From Amoebidium appalachense (Eukaryota > Ichthyosporea), in contig CAVNZM010000016.1 in assembly GCA_963693365.1 (NCBI GenBank), forward strand, positions 3,596,001 through 3,660,000: 64,000 nt of DNA, in the 5' to 3' direction. Positions 49,583-64,000 of this stretch are shown here, one piece after another. A model generated the notes under the pieces. That model saw only the letters and a list, made by a program, of their open reading frames with translations. It did no database searches and was not told the DNA's origin. A program made the translations under genes and the position numbers. Every line of letters starts with the position of its first letter. Within the stretch, counting starts at the first letter, position 1.

Positions 49583-52500
49583 TTTATCCTTCTTCTTCTG
49601 GAATGCTCGGACACTGGGCCCCCAAAAGGGCCTCCCCCCCGGGACACTCGACGATAAAATCAGCTACATACAACAACAGACAAACAACCACACGTTTACA
49701 GTGATTTGCGAAACACAGTTTAAAAACCACCACAAATTCAACTCTACATTGGTCGACACATCCACACACCCCGGTTACGCGAAAAACCGAGGCATTATTG
49801 TACTTGCCGCACCACACGTGAGAGTGAAGTGCAAACCGGTAGCAAAAACGGAATTCTCGGTTTCTATAGAGTTTCTTTCTAATGTTTTTACTTTTGTATA
49901 TTACCCACCATCTATGTCGGTTGTCGAATTGACTCACGAGTTGTCACAGTTACCAATGTCCACTGTTATTTTAGGTGATTTTAACACGCGACTCCACCAC
50001 ACAGACACACTGCAAGTGAGTGTCGGGTACCCATCTAAGCCCCCGGAGCGTGCTATCCCTTTAGCAAGGTATGTCCAAAGTCACACTTTGCGGTTCCCTC
50101 AAATATCCCATGCCCACAACACCGACTGGGGAGTGGCCTTTTGGCCATCAACCATGTCAAAACTCTCTCTCCCTCCTAACCTCTCTAGGTCATCTGACCA
50201 CTCTCCTATCCTTTTCCTACCTAAGATCTCCCTTGATCTGCTCCCCCCTCCCCCTCCCACCTTTCGCCTCCGTCTATCCCAGCTTAAGTCACAGTGGGGT
50301 AGAGTTGATGTATGTGTATGCTATGCTACGAAACACCCTATATATATGCGCCTATTAGAATCTGCACAAGCCAGGCCAGATTCACATCTCGTACTAGATA
50401 CATGCACTAACTTTATTGTTGATGATTTGATAGATCTCGGTGATTATGCTGGCGGTGGTAGGAAGGAATATCCCGATGCTCTCTTGTTACCAAACACCAC
50501 TCCCGCTAGACTAGGTGAACCCCTGTCTCAAAAGGAAAGCTTGCGCCGGCTTGCTAGTATGAATCGATTTGGCCCCCCTGCTCGTATTATTGGTGATACC
50601 ACTGGAGACCCCCTCATAGACTCTGATAAGTATTTCTCGGAACTGTTTAAAGATAGGACCCCCGCTCAGAAACCTATTGTGTGGCCTGTAGACCCATCTA
50701 TCCCCATAGAATCGATCCTCCCCTTTTTCAGTCCCGATGCCATATGGTCTGTGATATCTAGTTATAGCTCTAGTAAGTCTTGTGGACCTGATGGACTCCC
50801 TGCTGGGTTTCTTAAAATCCTTGTTCCCTCCTACCCACAAAAGGAAAGTGATCGTGCTATTAAACCTGATCTTACTATCATGTTAAGCTCTCTCTTTTCT
50901 TGGTGTGTTAAATGTGGACATGTCCCGTCATCTTGGTTAGATACCTTAGTGATCCCCATAGTTAAGAAGGACTCTGAGGGCCCCATATCATCCTTTCGCC
51001 CCATTACACTAACCCAGGTTGTTCGTAGATTCTTTGAAGCTTGCTTACTTAGGTTATTTGCACATCACCCTAGGTTTCAATCTATTCTTCACATACACCC
51101 ATGCCAATCCGCTTTTCGTAAAAACAATTCATGTTATGTTCAAATAATGGCACTGCACGATTCTATGCAAGTTGGTGCACAATATGTTGGCTTTATTGAT
51201 TGGAAAACTGCTTACGATTCTGTCTCCCCTGGTCTCCTATGGGAAAAGCTTGCTGCACGGGGTGTACCACACTGCATTGGTGTTCTGTTAGAAGCACTCT
51301 TGTCTCAAACCTATGGTAGAGCTGTGGTTAATGGGCATCTTTCATATGGTTTTGCTCGTACTAGAGGTCTCTTGCAGGGTTCATTGCTTAGCCCCTTTTT
51401 GTTTAACCTATTTATAGATGATTTGGCTGTCAAGATTTACGCCGAAAACGATGACCCTATTAATAACTTTCCGCCTGCACTTCTCTATGCTGATGATCTG
51501 TCCCTCCTTGCCCGTACCCCTAGACGCCTGCAAAGATTGTTCGATGTAGTGTCAGAGTGGTGCAAGGCAAACCTTATGATCCTTAACATAGACAAATGTG
51601 GTGTTCTTGTACCTGATATAGCTAACAATTTACACACATTTACATTATCATCTAAACCTGTACCTATAGTTCCAGAATACAAATATCTTGGTGTTCCGGT
51701 TGATTCTGTTGGTGTTATGTTTCCCCATATGGTCGAAAAGAGGGTAGAGTTGGCTCGTAAGCGGTTAGCTTTCTTCTCGGCTAATATTTTTAAAGACACA
51801 CCCCTCCATCCTTCTATTAGACTTACATTTATTCGCACTTTTGTCTTCCCGGCATGTGAATATGGTTTACCCCTTCTCGCCGCTTGGATCAAGAAAGAGA
51901 GAACTAGAGCGCTTAAACCCTTGGCAAATTTCCTTGAAGCAGAAGTTGCCTCCTTTCTATCTAACAACTGTTGTAAACCTGGGCCTGTAACGCTCTCGAT
52001 ATATGGTCTGGTCCCAATAGCTGCTAGAGTATCCTATCTCGCGCTGAAATTCAATAAGCACATAAGCCGCTTAAAGAAGTATTTGCCCTCCCACCCTCTC
52101 TTCTCTATCCGACCTGTCCCCTCCTCACCTCTCCCCTCTTTCCTCCCCTCTCTCTCCCCTTCTCCCCTGGGCACAAATACAAATAAACCCCGCAATAGTG
52201 TGTGTGTGACTTTGGACTGCCACTTACTTATTAAACATGTACACAATCACAAGATAATCACGCAATATAACAAATGGAAAAAGATACCACACGACACTAG
52301 ACCCGATGAAAGCATACACCTTGAAAAACTAAGCCTTATGTCTCGTTTTATATATACTGACCGCCTCAACCATATTGCCAAATATGGCACTCGCAAGTGT
52401 ATAACACCTAAATACATATTACCTTCCTGTAGAACTGGTCTTTCTCTAGCTGATGGTATTATTGATCAATTACCACGCTTTTACTGTACACGTGCTATAC

Positions 52501-52769
52501 AGTGGAGATCTAATAAGTATAAGGTGGCATCATTTGCATGCCCAAACAACACACACACACACCAGTTTAACCGGTCATGTATCGCCAAATGTAGTTTGAT
52601 AGACCACATAATACCGCAACACACACACGTCACATTCACAACAGACACCCAGAAAGATAGCCTACCTGTAAATTACAACATCCTTGATTTTATACTAAAC
52701 ACGCGTAACTACGACCTGTTTATTAGATGTATTGATTGGCTTGAGAAACACATCACTACAAAATTATAG
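49575..52769 (+). CDS. LINE ORF2: AP-like endonuclease and reverse transcriptase
   Basis: 1064 residues, uninterrupted. An N-terminal endonuclease/exonuclease/phosphatase domain shows WNAR (N10), CETQF (E46), GDFNTR (D135, N137) and SDHS (D208, H209). A reverse transcriptase domain shows CGPDGLPAGFLK, FRPITL, QSAFRKNN, FIDWKTAYDSV, RGLLQGSLLSPFLFN and the catalytic YADD at 638-641. No RNase H domain or clear C-terminal zinc finger is visible. ORF2 makes the nick and primes reverse transcription at the target. The stop at 52769 is followed at once by CA repeats in the 3' UTR. Clade assignment needs a tree. Confidence 0.92.
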   Translation: MPNLSFFFWNARTLGPQKGLPPGTLDDKISYIQQQTNNHTFTVICETQFKNHHKFNSTLVDTSTHPGYAKNRGIIVLAAPHVRVKCKPVAKTEFSVSIEFLSNVFTFVYYPPSMSVVELTHELSQLPMSTVILGDFNTRLHHTDTLQVSVGYPSKPPERAIPLARYVQSHTLRFPQISHAHNTDWGVAFWPSTMSKLSLPPNLSRSSDHSPILFLPKISLDLLPPPPPTFRLRLSQLKSQWGRVDVCVCYATKHPIYMRLLESAQARPDSHLVLDTCTNFIVDDLIDLGDYAGGGRKEYPDALLLPNTTPARLGEPLSQKESLRRLASMNRFGPPARIIGDTTGDPLIDSDKYFSELFKDRTPAQKPIVWPVDPSIPIESILPFFSPDAIWSVISSYSSSKSCGPDGLPAGFLKILVPSYPQKESDRAIKPDLTIMLSSLFSWCVKCGHVPSSWLDTLVIPIVKKDSEGPISSFRPITLTQVVRRFFEACLLRLFAHHPRFQSILHIHPCQSAFRKNNSCYVQIMALHDSMQVGAQYVGFIDWKTAYDSVSPGLLWEKLAARGVPHCIGVLLEALLSQTYGRAVVNGHLSYGFARTRGLLQGSLLSPFLFNLFIDDLAVKIYAENDDPINNFPPALLYADDLSLLARTPRRLQRLFDVVSEWCKANLMILNIDKCGVLVPDIANNLHTFTLSSKPVPIVPEYKYLGVPVDSVGVMFPHMVEKRVELARKRLAFFSANIFKDTPLHPSIRLTFIRTFVFPACEYGLPLLAAWIKKERTRALKPLANFLEAEVASFLSNNCCKPGPVTLSIYGLVPIAARVSYLALKFNKHISRLKKYLPSHPLFSIRPVPSSPLPSFLPSLSPSPLGTNTNKPRNSVCVTLDCHLLIKHVHNHKIITQYNKWKKIPHDTRPDESIHLEKLSLMSRFIYTDRLNHIAKYGTRKCITPKYILPSCRTGLSLADGIIDQLPRFYCTRAIQWRSNKYKVASFACPNNTHTHQFNRSCIAKCSLIDHIIPQHTHVTFTTDTQKDSLPVNYNILDFILNTRNYDLFIRCIDWLEKHITTKL

Positions 52770-52789
52770 CGCACGCGCACACACACACA

Positions 52790-52844
<55 letters not shown>

Positions 52845-52876
52845 CCAGCTGATACCGAGTGTCCCGAGGGGAGCCC

Positions 52877-52916
<40 letters not shown>

Positions 52917-53113
52917 GGGGAACCCCAACTAATTGATTTCTCCTTGTAGTCTTTATGGTGTCTCGTAGAGAAAGTAAACCCTGATATATAGTCACCACCC
53001 GACATCTATGTACGTGATCATGATATACCGCTGAGGGGATATTCCGAGCAAAAACCCCCCCCCCCATACCTGAGACTGGTTCTCTTTGCCTCGAGTAAAC
53101 AGCGTAAACCCCT

Positions 53114-53521
53114 TTTACACATACCCTTTTTGGTTATCGAAAGAGCTATTTCATTGGCAAGCATATCCATCGGGTGGTCCTCACAGAAGATCTCAGGTTG
53201 CGCAAGTTTAACGCAAATATGGTCACCCGCCAGACCACACGGCCAGCGGGCGGACTCAGTAGACGAGTGTTGGTGTGTGTGTGTGGATGTTTAGATGTGT
53301 TCGTGTTAGCCTGAACGAACAAGGACAAACACAGCTCCTAGCAGCGCACATCTGTAGGTCTATCGGCCAAGATTAGCCATAGCAGGACTGTCTACCTATA
53401 CAAACCCCACTGTTCAACCAGCGCCCATACTATTGGGGGCTTGCAAATAATCCGTGCGAAGAGCACATCCGATTCTAGGTTTCCTTTTCTTATTTAGGAG
53501 CAAGCTAACATCAAATACAAC
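53114..53521. other. Spacer between LINE and mL59/mL64 gene
   Basis: Ordinary sequence without repeats; likely 5' flank of the ribosomal-protein gene. I see no recognisable core promoter. Confidence 0.5.
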
Positions 53522-58193
<4,672 letters not shown>

Positions 58194-58257
58194 GTGGCCG
58201 TGTGTGCTGCGCCATATGCCATCATTTCCGTTTTGCTTTTTTCCCTTTCTTTTATTT

Positions 58258-58288
<31 letters not shown>

Positions 58289-58723
58289 TTTTTTTTGTGG
58301 GGGGGGGGGGGGGGGGGGGTTTGCTCAGTTTCCCATTATTTCCGTTTTATTTTTCTTCCTTTCTGTTATTGTTCCTCTTTCTTTGGTTCTGTCTTTATCC
58401 GGGCGGGGAGTTGTTTGTTTTTTGCTCAGGTAGTGCTTCTTTTTCGTTTTACTTTACTTGCACACACACATCCCTCTTTGGTTCCCTTTTTCGTCCCTTC
58501 CATTCCCCTTGGTTTTTCGTTTAGCCCGAATTGGTCATTTCCATATTAGGTTTTGTGCTTTGACATGCGTTCTCAGACTTCATGTTTTTCGTTTATTCCT
58601 ATTGATCAGCTATCGAAACGAGTGTACTTTATATGGGTGCCGGTGTTTTCCCAAATTATGATGTTGTTTTTTGGCCCCTGACCTGCTGGTTGGGTCTGGG
58701 GACATCATAAATTCCACCCGACC

Positions 58724-58754
<31 letters not shown>

Positions 58755-58974
58755 AAAAAAAAAAAAAAAACTGCAGACAAGAACAGCAACCGTCCCTCTT
58801 TTCGAATCCCACATGCACGTGCGTGCACACCACCACGTTGACCGTGATGGTGCACCACATCCTTCCCCACACACACGTACATATAAGTGCTTGCACACGC
58901 ACAAATTTATGAGCACACACACACAAACATACATACACACACACACACACGAACGTGCACACACACATATATAG
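58194..58974. other. 3' flank of mL59/mL64, simple repeats
   Basis: Contains (TTTA)n at 58255-58292 running into a G tract, a C tract with A tract at 58722-58770, and CA repeats near 58915-58966. No gene was seen. Confidence 0.7.
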
Positions 58975-59241
58975 GGGGGTTTACGCTGTTTACTCGAGGC
59001 AAAGAGAGACCAGTCTCAGGAGTATGGGGGGGTTTTGCTCGGAATATCCCCTCAGCGGTATATCATGATCACGTACATAGATGTCGGGTGATGACTATAT
59101 ATCAGGGTTTACTTTCTCTACGAGACACCATAAAGACTAAGAAAAATCAATTAGTTGGGGTTCCCCGTTTTTTTTGTTTTTTTTTTCTTTTTTTTTTTTG
59201 TTTTTTTTTAGGGCTCCCCTGGGACACTCGGTATCAGCTGG

Positions 59242-59282
<41 letters not shown>

Positions 59283-59570
59283 TGTGTGCGTGCGTGCGTG
59301 CGTGCGCTAGAATTTTGTAGTGATGTGTTTCTCAAGCCAATCAATACATCTAATATACAGGTCGTAGTTACGTGTGTTTAGTATAAAATCAAAGATGTTG
59401 TAATTTACAGGTAGCTATCTTTCTGGGTGTCTGTTGTGAATGTGACGTGTGTGTGTTGCGGTATTATGTGGTCTATCAAACTACATTTGGCGATACACGA
59501 CCGTTTAAACTGGTGTGTGTGTGTTGTTTGGTCATGCAAACGATTCCACCTTATACTTATTTCCACATAT
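58975..59570 (-). mobile_element. 5'-truncated LINE copy with target-site duplication
   Basis: The reverse complement matches 52511-53113 of the full-length LINE: the end of ORF2, the CA tract, the A tract (here interrupted) and the 3' UTR through CGTAAACCCC. It is flanked by ACACATATATAG at 58963-58974 and 59571-59582, a 12-bp direct repeat that fits a target-site duplication. About 10 bases (59561-59570) at the 5' junction match neither part. The copy is dead, since it keeps only the last ~85 codons of ORF2. Confidence 0.85.
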
Positions 59571-59582
59571 ACACATATATAG

Positions 59583-59667
59583 TATGTAGGGACTGTGCAC
59601 ACACGCACGCATGTATAGATGTACATGCCCGGGGACACACACACACACACACACATGTACATGCCCG

Positions 59668-59720
<53 letters not shown>

Positions 59721-60699
59721 GTTAGTGATAACTGTACATGTATCATACAGGTATTTGTTTGCCAAGTTCGGAATGTCTAATATAAATGCCCTCTCTATGT
59801 AAAGCTAGGTCAATGCCATGACATTGCTCTTTATAATCTTCAGATGTTTAGATGGTTTCAAATATTTAAATTGGATTGTGTGCACAAAGGCCGGCACATG
59901 TGCACCAGCACTGCTTGCAACATGTTCCTTGAAAATTGTAGAAGTTGCACTGCCACTAAGTTACCATCGATAGGGAGGGAGGGAGAGCCTTACAGAGAGA
60001 GACAGCCTGGTGACAAAGACTGAGAGAGAAGGTGAGCCAGAGAGAGCGAAGGAGGGTGAAAGGAAGAAGATAAAAAATAAAAGATCGGAACACACACGCG
60101 AGCTCATGTGTGCATACGTTCGTGCATGCACACACACACACACTCACACGTGTACGATACGTATACACGCACCCACACATTCAATTGCGAGGCACACACG
60201 CATATGCAGGCACGGAGGCAAGCCTTGCACGCAGGCACACACACACACACATTGGTTCAACCACACCCACAATCCCCACCTTTACTAGTAACACAGCGCT
60301 TCACGCACGTCCACACCGGCACAAACACGCCTACACAGAGCCAGAGATCTCTACCGTGTTATAGAAGGACGAGGCCTAGTACATCCATGCTTTAGCAGTT
60401 TGCTACTGGCTAATGAGTGCATTCCAGGCCCGGCCTCAAATAAAAGGTATGAAAGCTTCGTGTTTATCTCCGCAAATGAAAAATGCACGGACAATCATTA
60501 CTAATGATACAAGTTCAATCGGGTACCACCTTAATAATAATTATAACATGGAGTGCATTTTTCATTTGCGGAGATAAACATGTCATTCCCAGATTGAGTG
60601 CATTCACACAATCATTCACATCCTCTTTGTTCCTGCCAATCCAGTCACCAATAAAGCCTCTACATACTTTCGAAACCTTCAAAACATGTCATCTATTGT
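59583..60699. other. Intergenic with a perfect inverted repeat
   Basis: CA repeats (59636-59715, with ACATGCCCGGGGACACAC repeated) are followed by ordinary sequence. No gene was recognised. A perfect 27-bp inverted repeat at 60462-60579 is listed separately. Confidence 0.6.
60462..60579. repeat. Perfect 27-bp inverted repeat, 64-nt loop
   Basis: The arms are 60462-60488 (GTTTATCTCCGCAAATGAAA then AATGCAC) and 60553-60579, which is its exact reverse complement. The 64-nt loop is unique sequence. It could be a small fold-back or MITE-like element, or encode an RNA hairpin. Confidence 0.8.
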
Positions 60700-62073
60700 C
60701 TATGAAACCCGTGCACGCTTGCGAGATACTTTTTTCTCCTTTGGTCTCCACACCTTCACCCTTCCATTCAGCCCTGCCGCCGCCATGACCCCCTCCTTCC
60801 ACGAGAACCCCACCACTCGCTCCCACCAGTCTTCACTATCACCCAATCGAAGGATGCGAGACTCAGCAACCTCCACATGAGATGGACTTGGGAAAAACAG
60901 GCGGTACATTTGAAAAGTGCTTCTGGTGCGTACGCCGATAACGTCTGCGCTGTAAAATCTTGCTTCGTCTATTTGCTCTGCAGTGTGATTTCCCACTAAA
61001 AGTGCCATGTGGGTACCGGGGATAGCATACTTGCCCTTCTCATCAACACAACGGAAATGCCATCCCGAGGCGCCAGGGTTACGTGTTATGAGGCGCACCG
61101 TTCTACCAACCGGGAAGCAATCACGGCTGTACCTATCATCCTCTAGACCCATTATTTGGTAGATGGTTTGGCCGGTTGCTATGTCCATGACCGCACAGGC
61201 GTTCGTTGAAAAACATATGCACACCTCGTCGTTATAGTTCACCTCGATGCTATGCCCGCGAAATTGCATGTTGTCGGCAACCCACAACCTCGCACCAGAC
61301 ACGATATTCCATGCCGTAACGGTCTCCTTGCGAACTATCATAAGGCGGCTTCCGATTATCGTAAAGACAATGTTGTCGCTGCGCGGATAAGGCTGCTCCA
61401 CGGGAATCGTCTGAACACACGAGCTGTCGTCAGAGCTGTGTAATACGGCACGCGTGCACAGCCCGAGCTCCGCGTCTTCATACACCGCACACATGTATGC
61501 ACCACCAAGAGTAACTGAGTGTAACCTTTCGATCCCGCCCTCTACGGAAAGCCAGGTACTGAGGACTGAACCCGTACAGGTGTCCCAGAGAAGGGCTCCA
61601 AAGTCTTCCCCGTCGGTTACCGTTCCTCCCAAAGCCCGTGTGCCATTAAATCCACCCAGGCAAGATCCGCGATCATTCCCTTCATTTCCACGCACTCGAG
61701 CTCCCCCCCAAACGCCTCAACCACCGACTCCGGGTCTTCCTTTGGCCAGGGCAGCACGAAGTAGTCAAACTCATCCCTCAGGGCCTCCTCCTCCCCCTCG
61801 TCCTGCCGCCACCGCTGCATCTGCACGCCCGCACGGAGGAAATCGAGCACGTAGGCAAACAGTGCGGGGGAGCGGTCGATGAAGACGGTGCCGTCTGGGC
61901 GGGGGTTGACGGCGTGGCGGCCGCTGAACCATGCGGCCAGCATGGAGCCCGGCACCTTGGCCAGGGTGTGGCGGGTGGTGGCAAAGTGCGTGCCGCCCAC
62001 GTCCAGCACCACCCGGTCTCTGCCCTGCGCCTCCAGCTGACCCACAGACGCACGCTCGGCCTCAAAGACCCTC
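60700..62073 (-). CDS. BTB/T1 (KCTD-like) domain plus propeller-like region, frame break
   Basis: On the minus strand, 62073 to about 61635 encodes a potassium-channel-tetramerisation type BTB domain: VVLDVGGTHFATTRHTLAKV, FSGRHAVNPRPDGTVFIDRS and ALFAYVLDFLRAG. After about 61640 the coding signal continues in another frame to 60700, with repeated beta-rich segments such as LLWDTCTGSVLSTWL, VTAWNIVSGARLWV, CAVMDIATGQTIY and AAAGLNGRVKVWRPKEK that look like WD-type propeller blades. A BTB/T1 plus WD layout is known in KCTD3/SHKBP1 proteins, which can act with CUL3 ligases. The junction would need one extra base near GCTTTGGGAGG. This may be an assembly indel, a true frameshift or two adjacent genes. 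The 5' end looks like an acceptor (CCGGCAG|GAGGG) with the first exon not identified. The C-terminus is basic (KKVSRKRARV). Confidence 0.7.
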
Positions 62074-62396
62074 CTGCCGGGGAGTGTTAAAGACTTGATA
62101 TCCCAATGCAACACTTCAGTGCAGTACTTGACAACCCCCCCCCGCCCCCATACCTCCTCAAAAAAAAAAAAAAAAAAAGAAAAGAAAAAGAAAAAAAAAG
62201 AAAAGGAAAAAGGATAAGAACGAAAAAGAAATATGAGGGTCTTATGCCGGCAATTCCCAAGACACACGCACGCACGCACGCACGCACGCACGCACTTACG
62301 CACGCACACACACACACACACAGACCCCCCCCCCCCCGCCGCCAGCGTGCCCCCCCCCCCCCCCCCCCTCCTCCCCCCCCACACCATTGGAAACTA

Positions 62397-62430
<34 letters not shown>

Positions 62431-62466
62431 CCGTGGTGGTGGTGGTGGTGGTGGGTGTGTGTGTGT

Positions 62467-62497
<31 letters not shown>

Positions 62498-62866
62498 GGG
62501 GGGGGAGGGGGGGAGGGGGGAGGAGGCAGGTGGAGAGAGAATGAGCCCAAAGAACAGAAAACACAGAGCAGAACAAAAATGTAGTCACAGGGGAGCTGCA
62601 GTGTAGGTAGGGGGAGATGGATGACGCAAGAATACAAAGGGCTCGATGACCAAGAAATTAGCAAGAGAAAAAAAGGACAGGGCAAAAAAGAGGACGAAAA
62701 AAAGGGCCCTTTTTTAGGATAAAAGACGGGGAAAAAAAAGGAAAAAAAAAAAAAAAAAAAGGAAGACCCGCAGCAGAAACATGACGACAAGAAGTAAAAC
62801 CCGACTCGTGAGGGGAATCGTTGCAGAAGGAGGACGGAGTGTAATTGGGAAGGTGGGGGAAAGGAA

Positions 62867-62903
<37 letters not shown>

Positions 62904-63435
62904 GCAGATGGGGGATAAGAAGGGAGTGAGAGAGAGATGGGCGGTACAGGTCAAGGTTAATTCAGATGCAAGGTCACAACCAGTATGGTGAATTAGTACT
63001 TATGGAGGGAAAAAAAAAAAAAAAAAAAAAAAAAAAAGGAAACACAGAGTCACGAATATTGCAGCCAAACGGAATAGGGAAAGAGAAAGAGAGAGGGATG
63101 GTGGATGGACATGTAGAGAAGAGAAGTTCGGGTGGAAATAATGGAACACAAACCCTACATCCAGGTACAACAAGAGAGAAATAACGGAATGAGAATGAAT
63201 CGGAAGAACACAGACTAGTTGAACAGATGACGGCATCGTGTGTGTGTGTTGGATTGGGGGGGGGGGGGGGGGGGGGGGGAGGAAAGAAAGAGAGTGGAGG
63301 GGGGGGGGGGGAGGTGACAAAGAGAGGGAGAGAGAGGGGGGGGGAGAATGGGAAGAAAGAGAGAGAGGGGGGGGGGAGATTGAGAGAGAGGGAGAGAGGG
63401 GGGGGGGGGAGGGAAGGAGGGAAGGAGGGGGGGGG

Positions 63436-63515
<80 letters not shown>

Positions 63516-63785
63516 AGAGAGAGGGGGGGGGGGGGGGGGTCTATCAGAAAAGGGAAACGGGAAGAAGGCAGGCGCGAAAAGAGGGGGCGAGGAAGCAGGA
63601 GAGAGAGGCAGAGGTGGGGAGGGGAGGGGAGGGGAGGGGGGGGGGGTGGGGGGAGATAGAGGCAGATGGAAAAGAGAACGAGACAGATACAGAAAAATAG
63701 ACACAGAGGGATGGAGAGGAAGACTTTCCGGGAAAAGACTGGAGAGCGACTCAGGCTGAGACTGAGAGTGCAACTGAGAAAGAGA

Positions 63786-63817
<32 letters not shown>

Positions 63818-63886
63818 AGATAGAGAGCGAGAGAGAGAGGGGTGGGGGAGAGAGAGGAGGGTGTGTGTGTGAAACAGAAAGAGAGA

Positions 63887-63925
<39 letters not shown>

Positions 63926-64000
63926 CGCGAGAGAGAGAGAGAGAAAGAGAGAGGGAGAGCGAGAGAACGGGAGTGAGAGGGAGAAAGAGTGGGGAGAGAG
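62074..64000. repeat. Low-complexity right end
   Basis: A and C tracts (62150-62370), G tracts (62401-62429, 62480-62520, 62868-62900, 63257-63280, 63790-63817), AG repeats (63440-63512 and scattered) and TG/CG at 63890-63928. Non-repetitive pieces at 62520-62700 and 62940-63230 show no recognisable exon. The missing 5' exon(s) of the BTB locus may lie here. Confidence 0.7.

Larger units (their letters stand above)
48257..53113 (+). mobile_element. Full-length LINE retrotransposon (two intact ORFs)
   Basis: A non-LTR retrotransposon with 5' UTR, ORF1, ORF2 overlapping it by 8 bases, and a 3' UTR ending near CAGCGTAAACCCC. The 3' end is defined by comparison with the truncated copy at 58975-59570, which ends at the same base string. 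The 5' end is estimated from an 18-bp tandem duplication at 48257-48292. The 3' UTR contains an internal CA tract (52780-52842), an A tract (52878-52915) and a short C tract. I did not find a target-site duplication for this copy. Both ORFs are open, so it may be recently active. Confidence 0.85.

Noticed and set aside
61252-61443. Plus-strand frames opposite the propeller gene
   Set aside because: Shadow frames of the minus-strand coding region.

Overview
This window is nuclear DNA from a eukaryote with intron-rich genes, an intact LINE retrotransposon and extreme simple-sequence content. G/C homopolymers, CA/TG, CT/AG, CTT, AT and TTTA tracts fill most introns and intergenic stretches, and they explain most of the long low-complexity reading frames (poly-Pro, poly-Gly, His-Thr, Cys-Val, Leu-Ser, Arg-Glu). 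The gene set points to an opisthokont, and my best guess is a unicellular holozoan such as an ichthyosporean: a MARK-like kinase, an animal-style PARG, a promethin/LDAF1-like protein, a BTB/T1 plus propeller-like locus, a membrane protein with SH2/SH3-ligand motifs, and CCAAT/CRE/ETS/E2F-like promoter motifs. That assignment is an inference; the sequence carries no taxonomic marker.

Layout. 0.7-3.3 kb, minus: 5' part of a MARK/PAR-1-like kinase, with a fold-back repeat in its intron. 3.9-4.2 kb, minus: two putative Cys-rich exons. 7.4-9.6 kb, minus: TPR-like protein with a C-terminal J domain and one frame break. 11.9-27.2 kb, minus: a complete 19-exon poly(ADP-ribose) glycohydrolase (PARG) gene; every exon is supported by homology and all junction phases agree (660 aa), with an N-terminal PIP box split by intron 1. 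29.2-31.4 kb, plus: promethin/LDAF1-like protein, divergent from PARG. 33.2-34.7 kb, minus: decayed F-box/LRR gene. 35.5-36.7 kb, minus: unidentified multi-exon gene. 38.1-43.3 kb, plus: COQ10. 45.8-47.5 kb, minus: intronless type I membrane glycoprotein with a signalling tail. 48.3-53.1 kb, plus: full-length two-ORF LINE; a 5'-truncated copy with a target-site duplication lies at 59.0-59.6 kb, minus. 53.5-58.2 kb, plus: mitochondrial ribosomal protein mL59/mL64. 60.7-62.1 kb, minus: BTB/T1 domain followed by a propeller-like region with a frame break. The last 2 kb is purine-rich low-complexity DNA.

The genes do not form a pathway or operon; this is a eukaryotic gene neighbourhood. Two themes recur. 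Microsatellites reach directly into splice sites, so that CA tracts often stand where a polypyrimidine tract is expected. Small repeat families sit inside introns, including a four-copy element whose 3' end runs into poly-C. I found no CRISPR array, rRNA or prokaryotic operon, and did not recognise a tRNA by eye.
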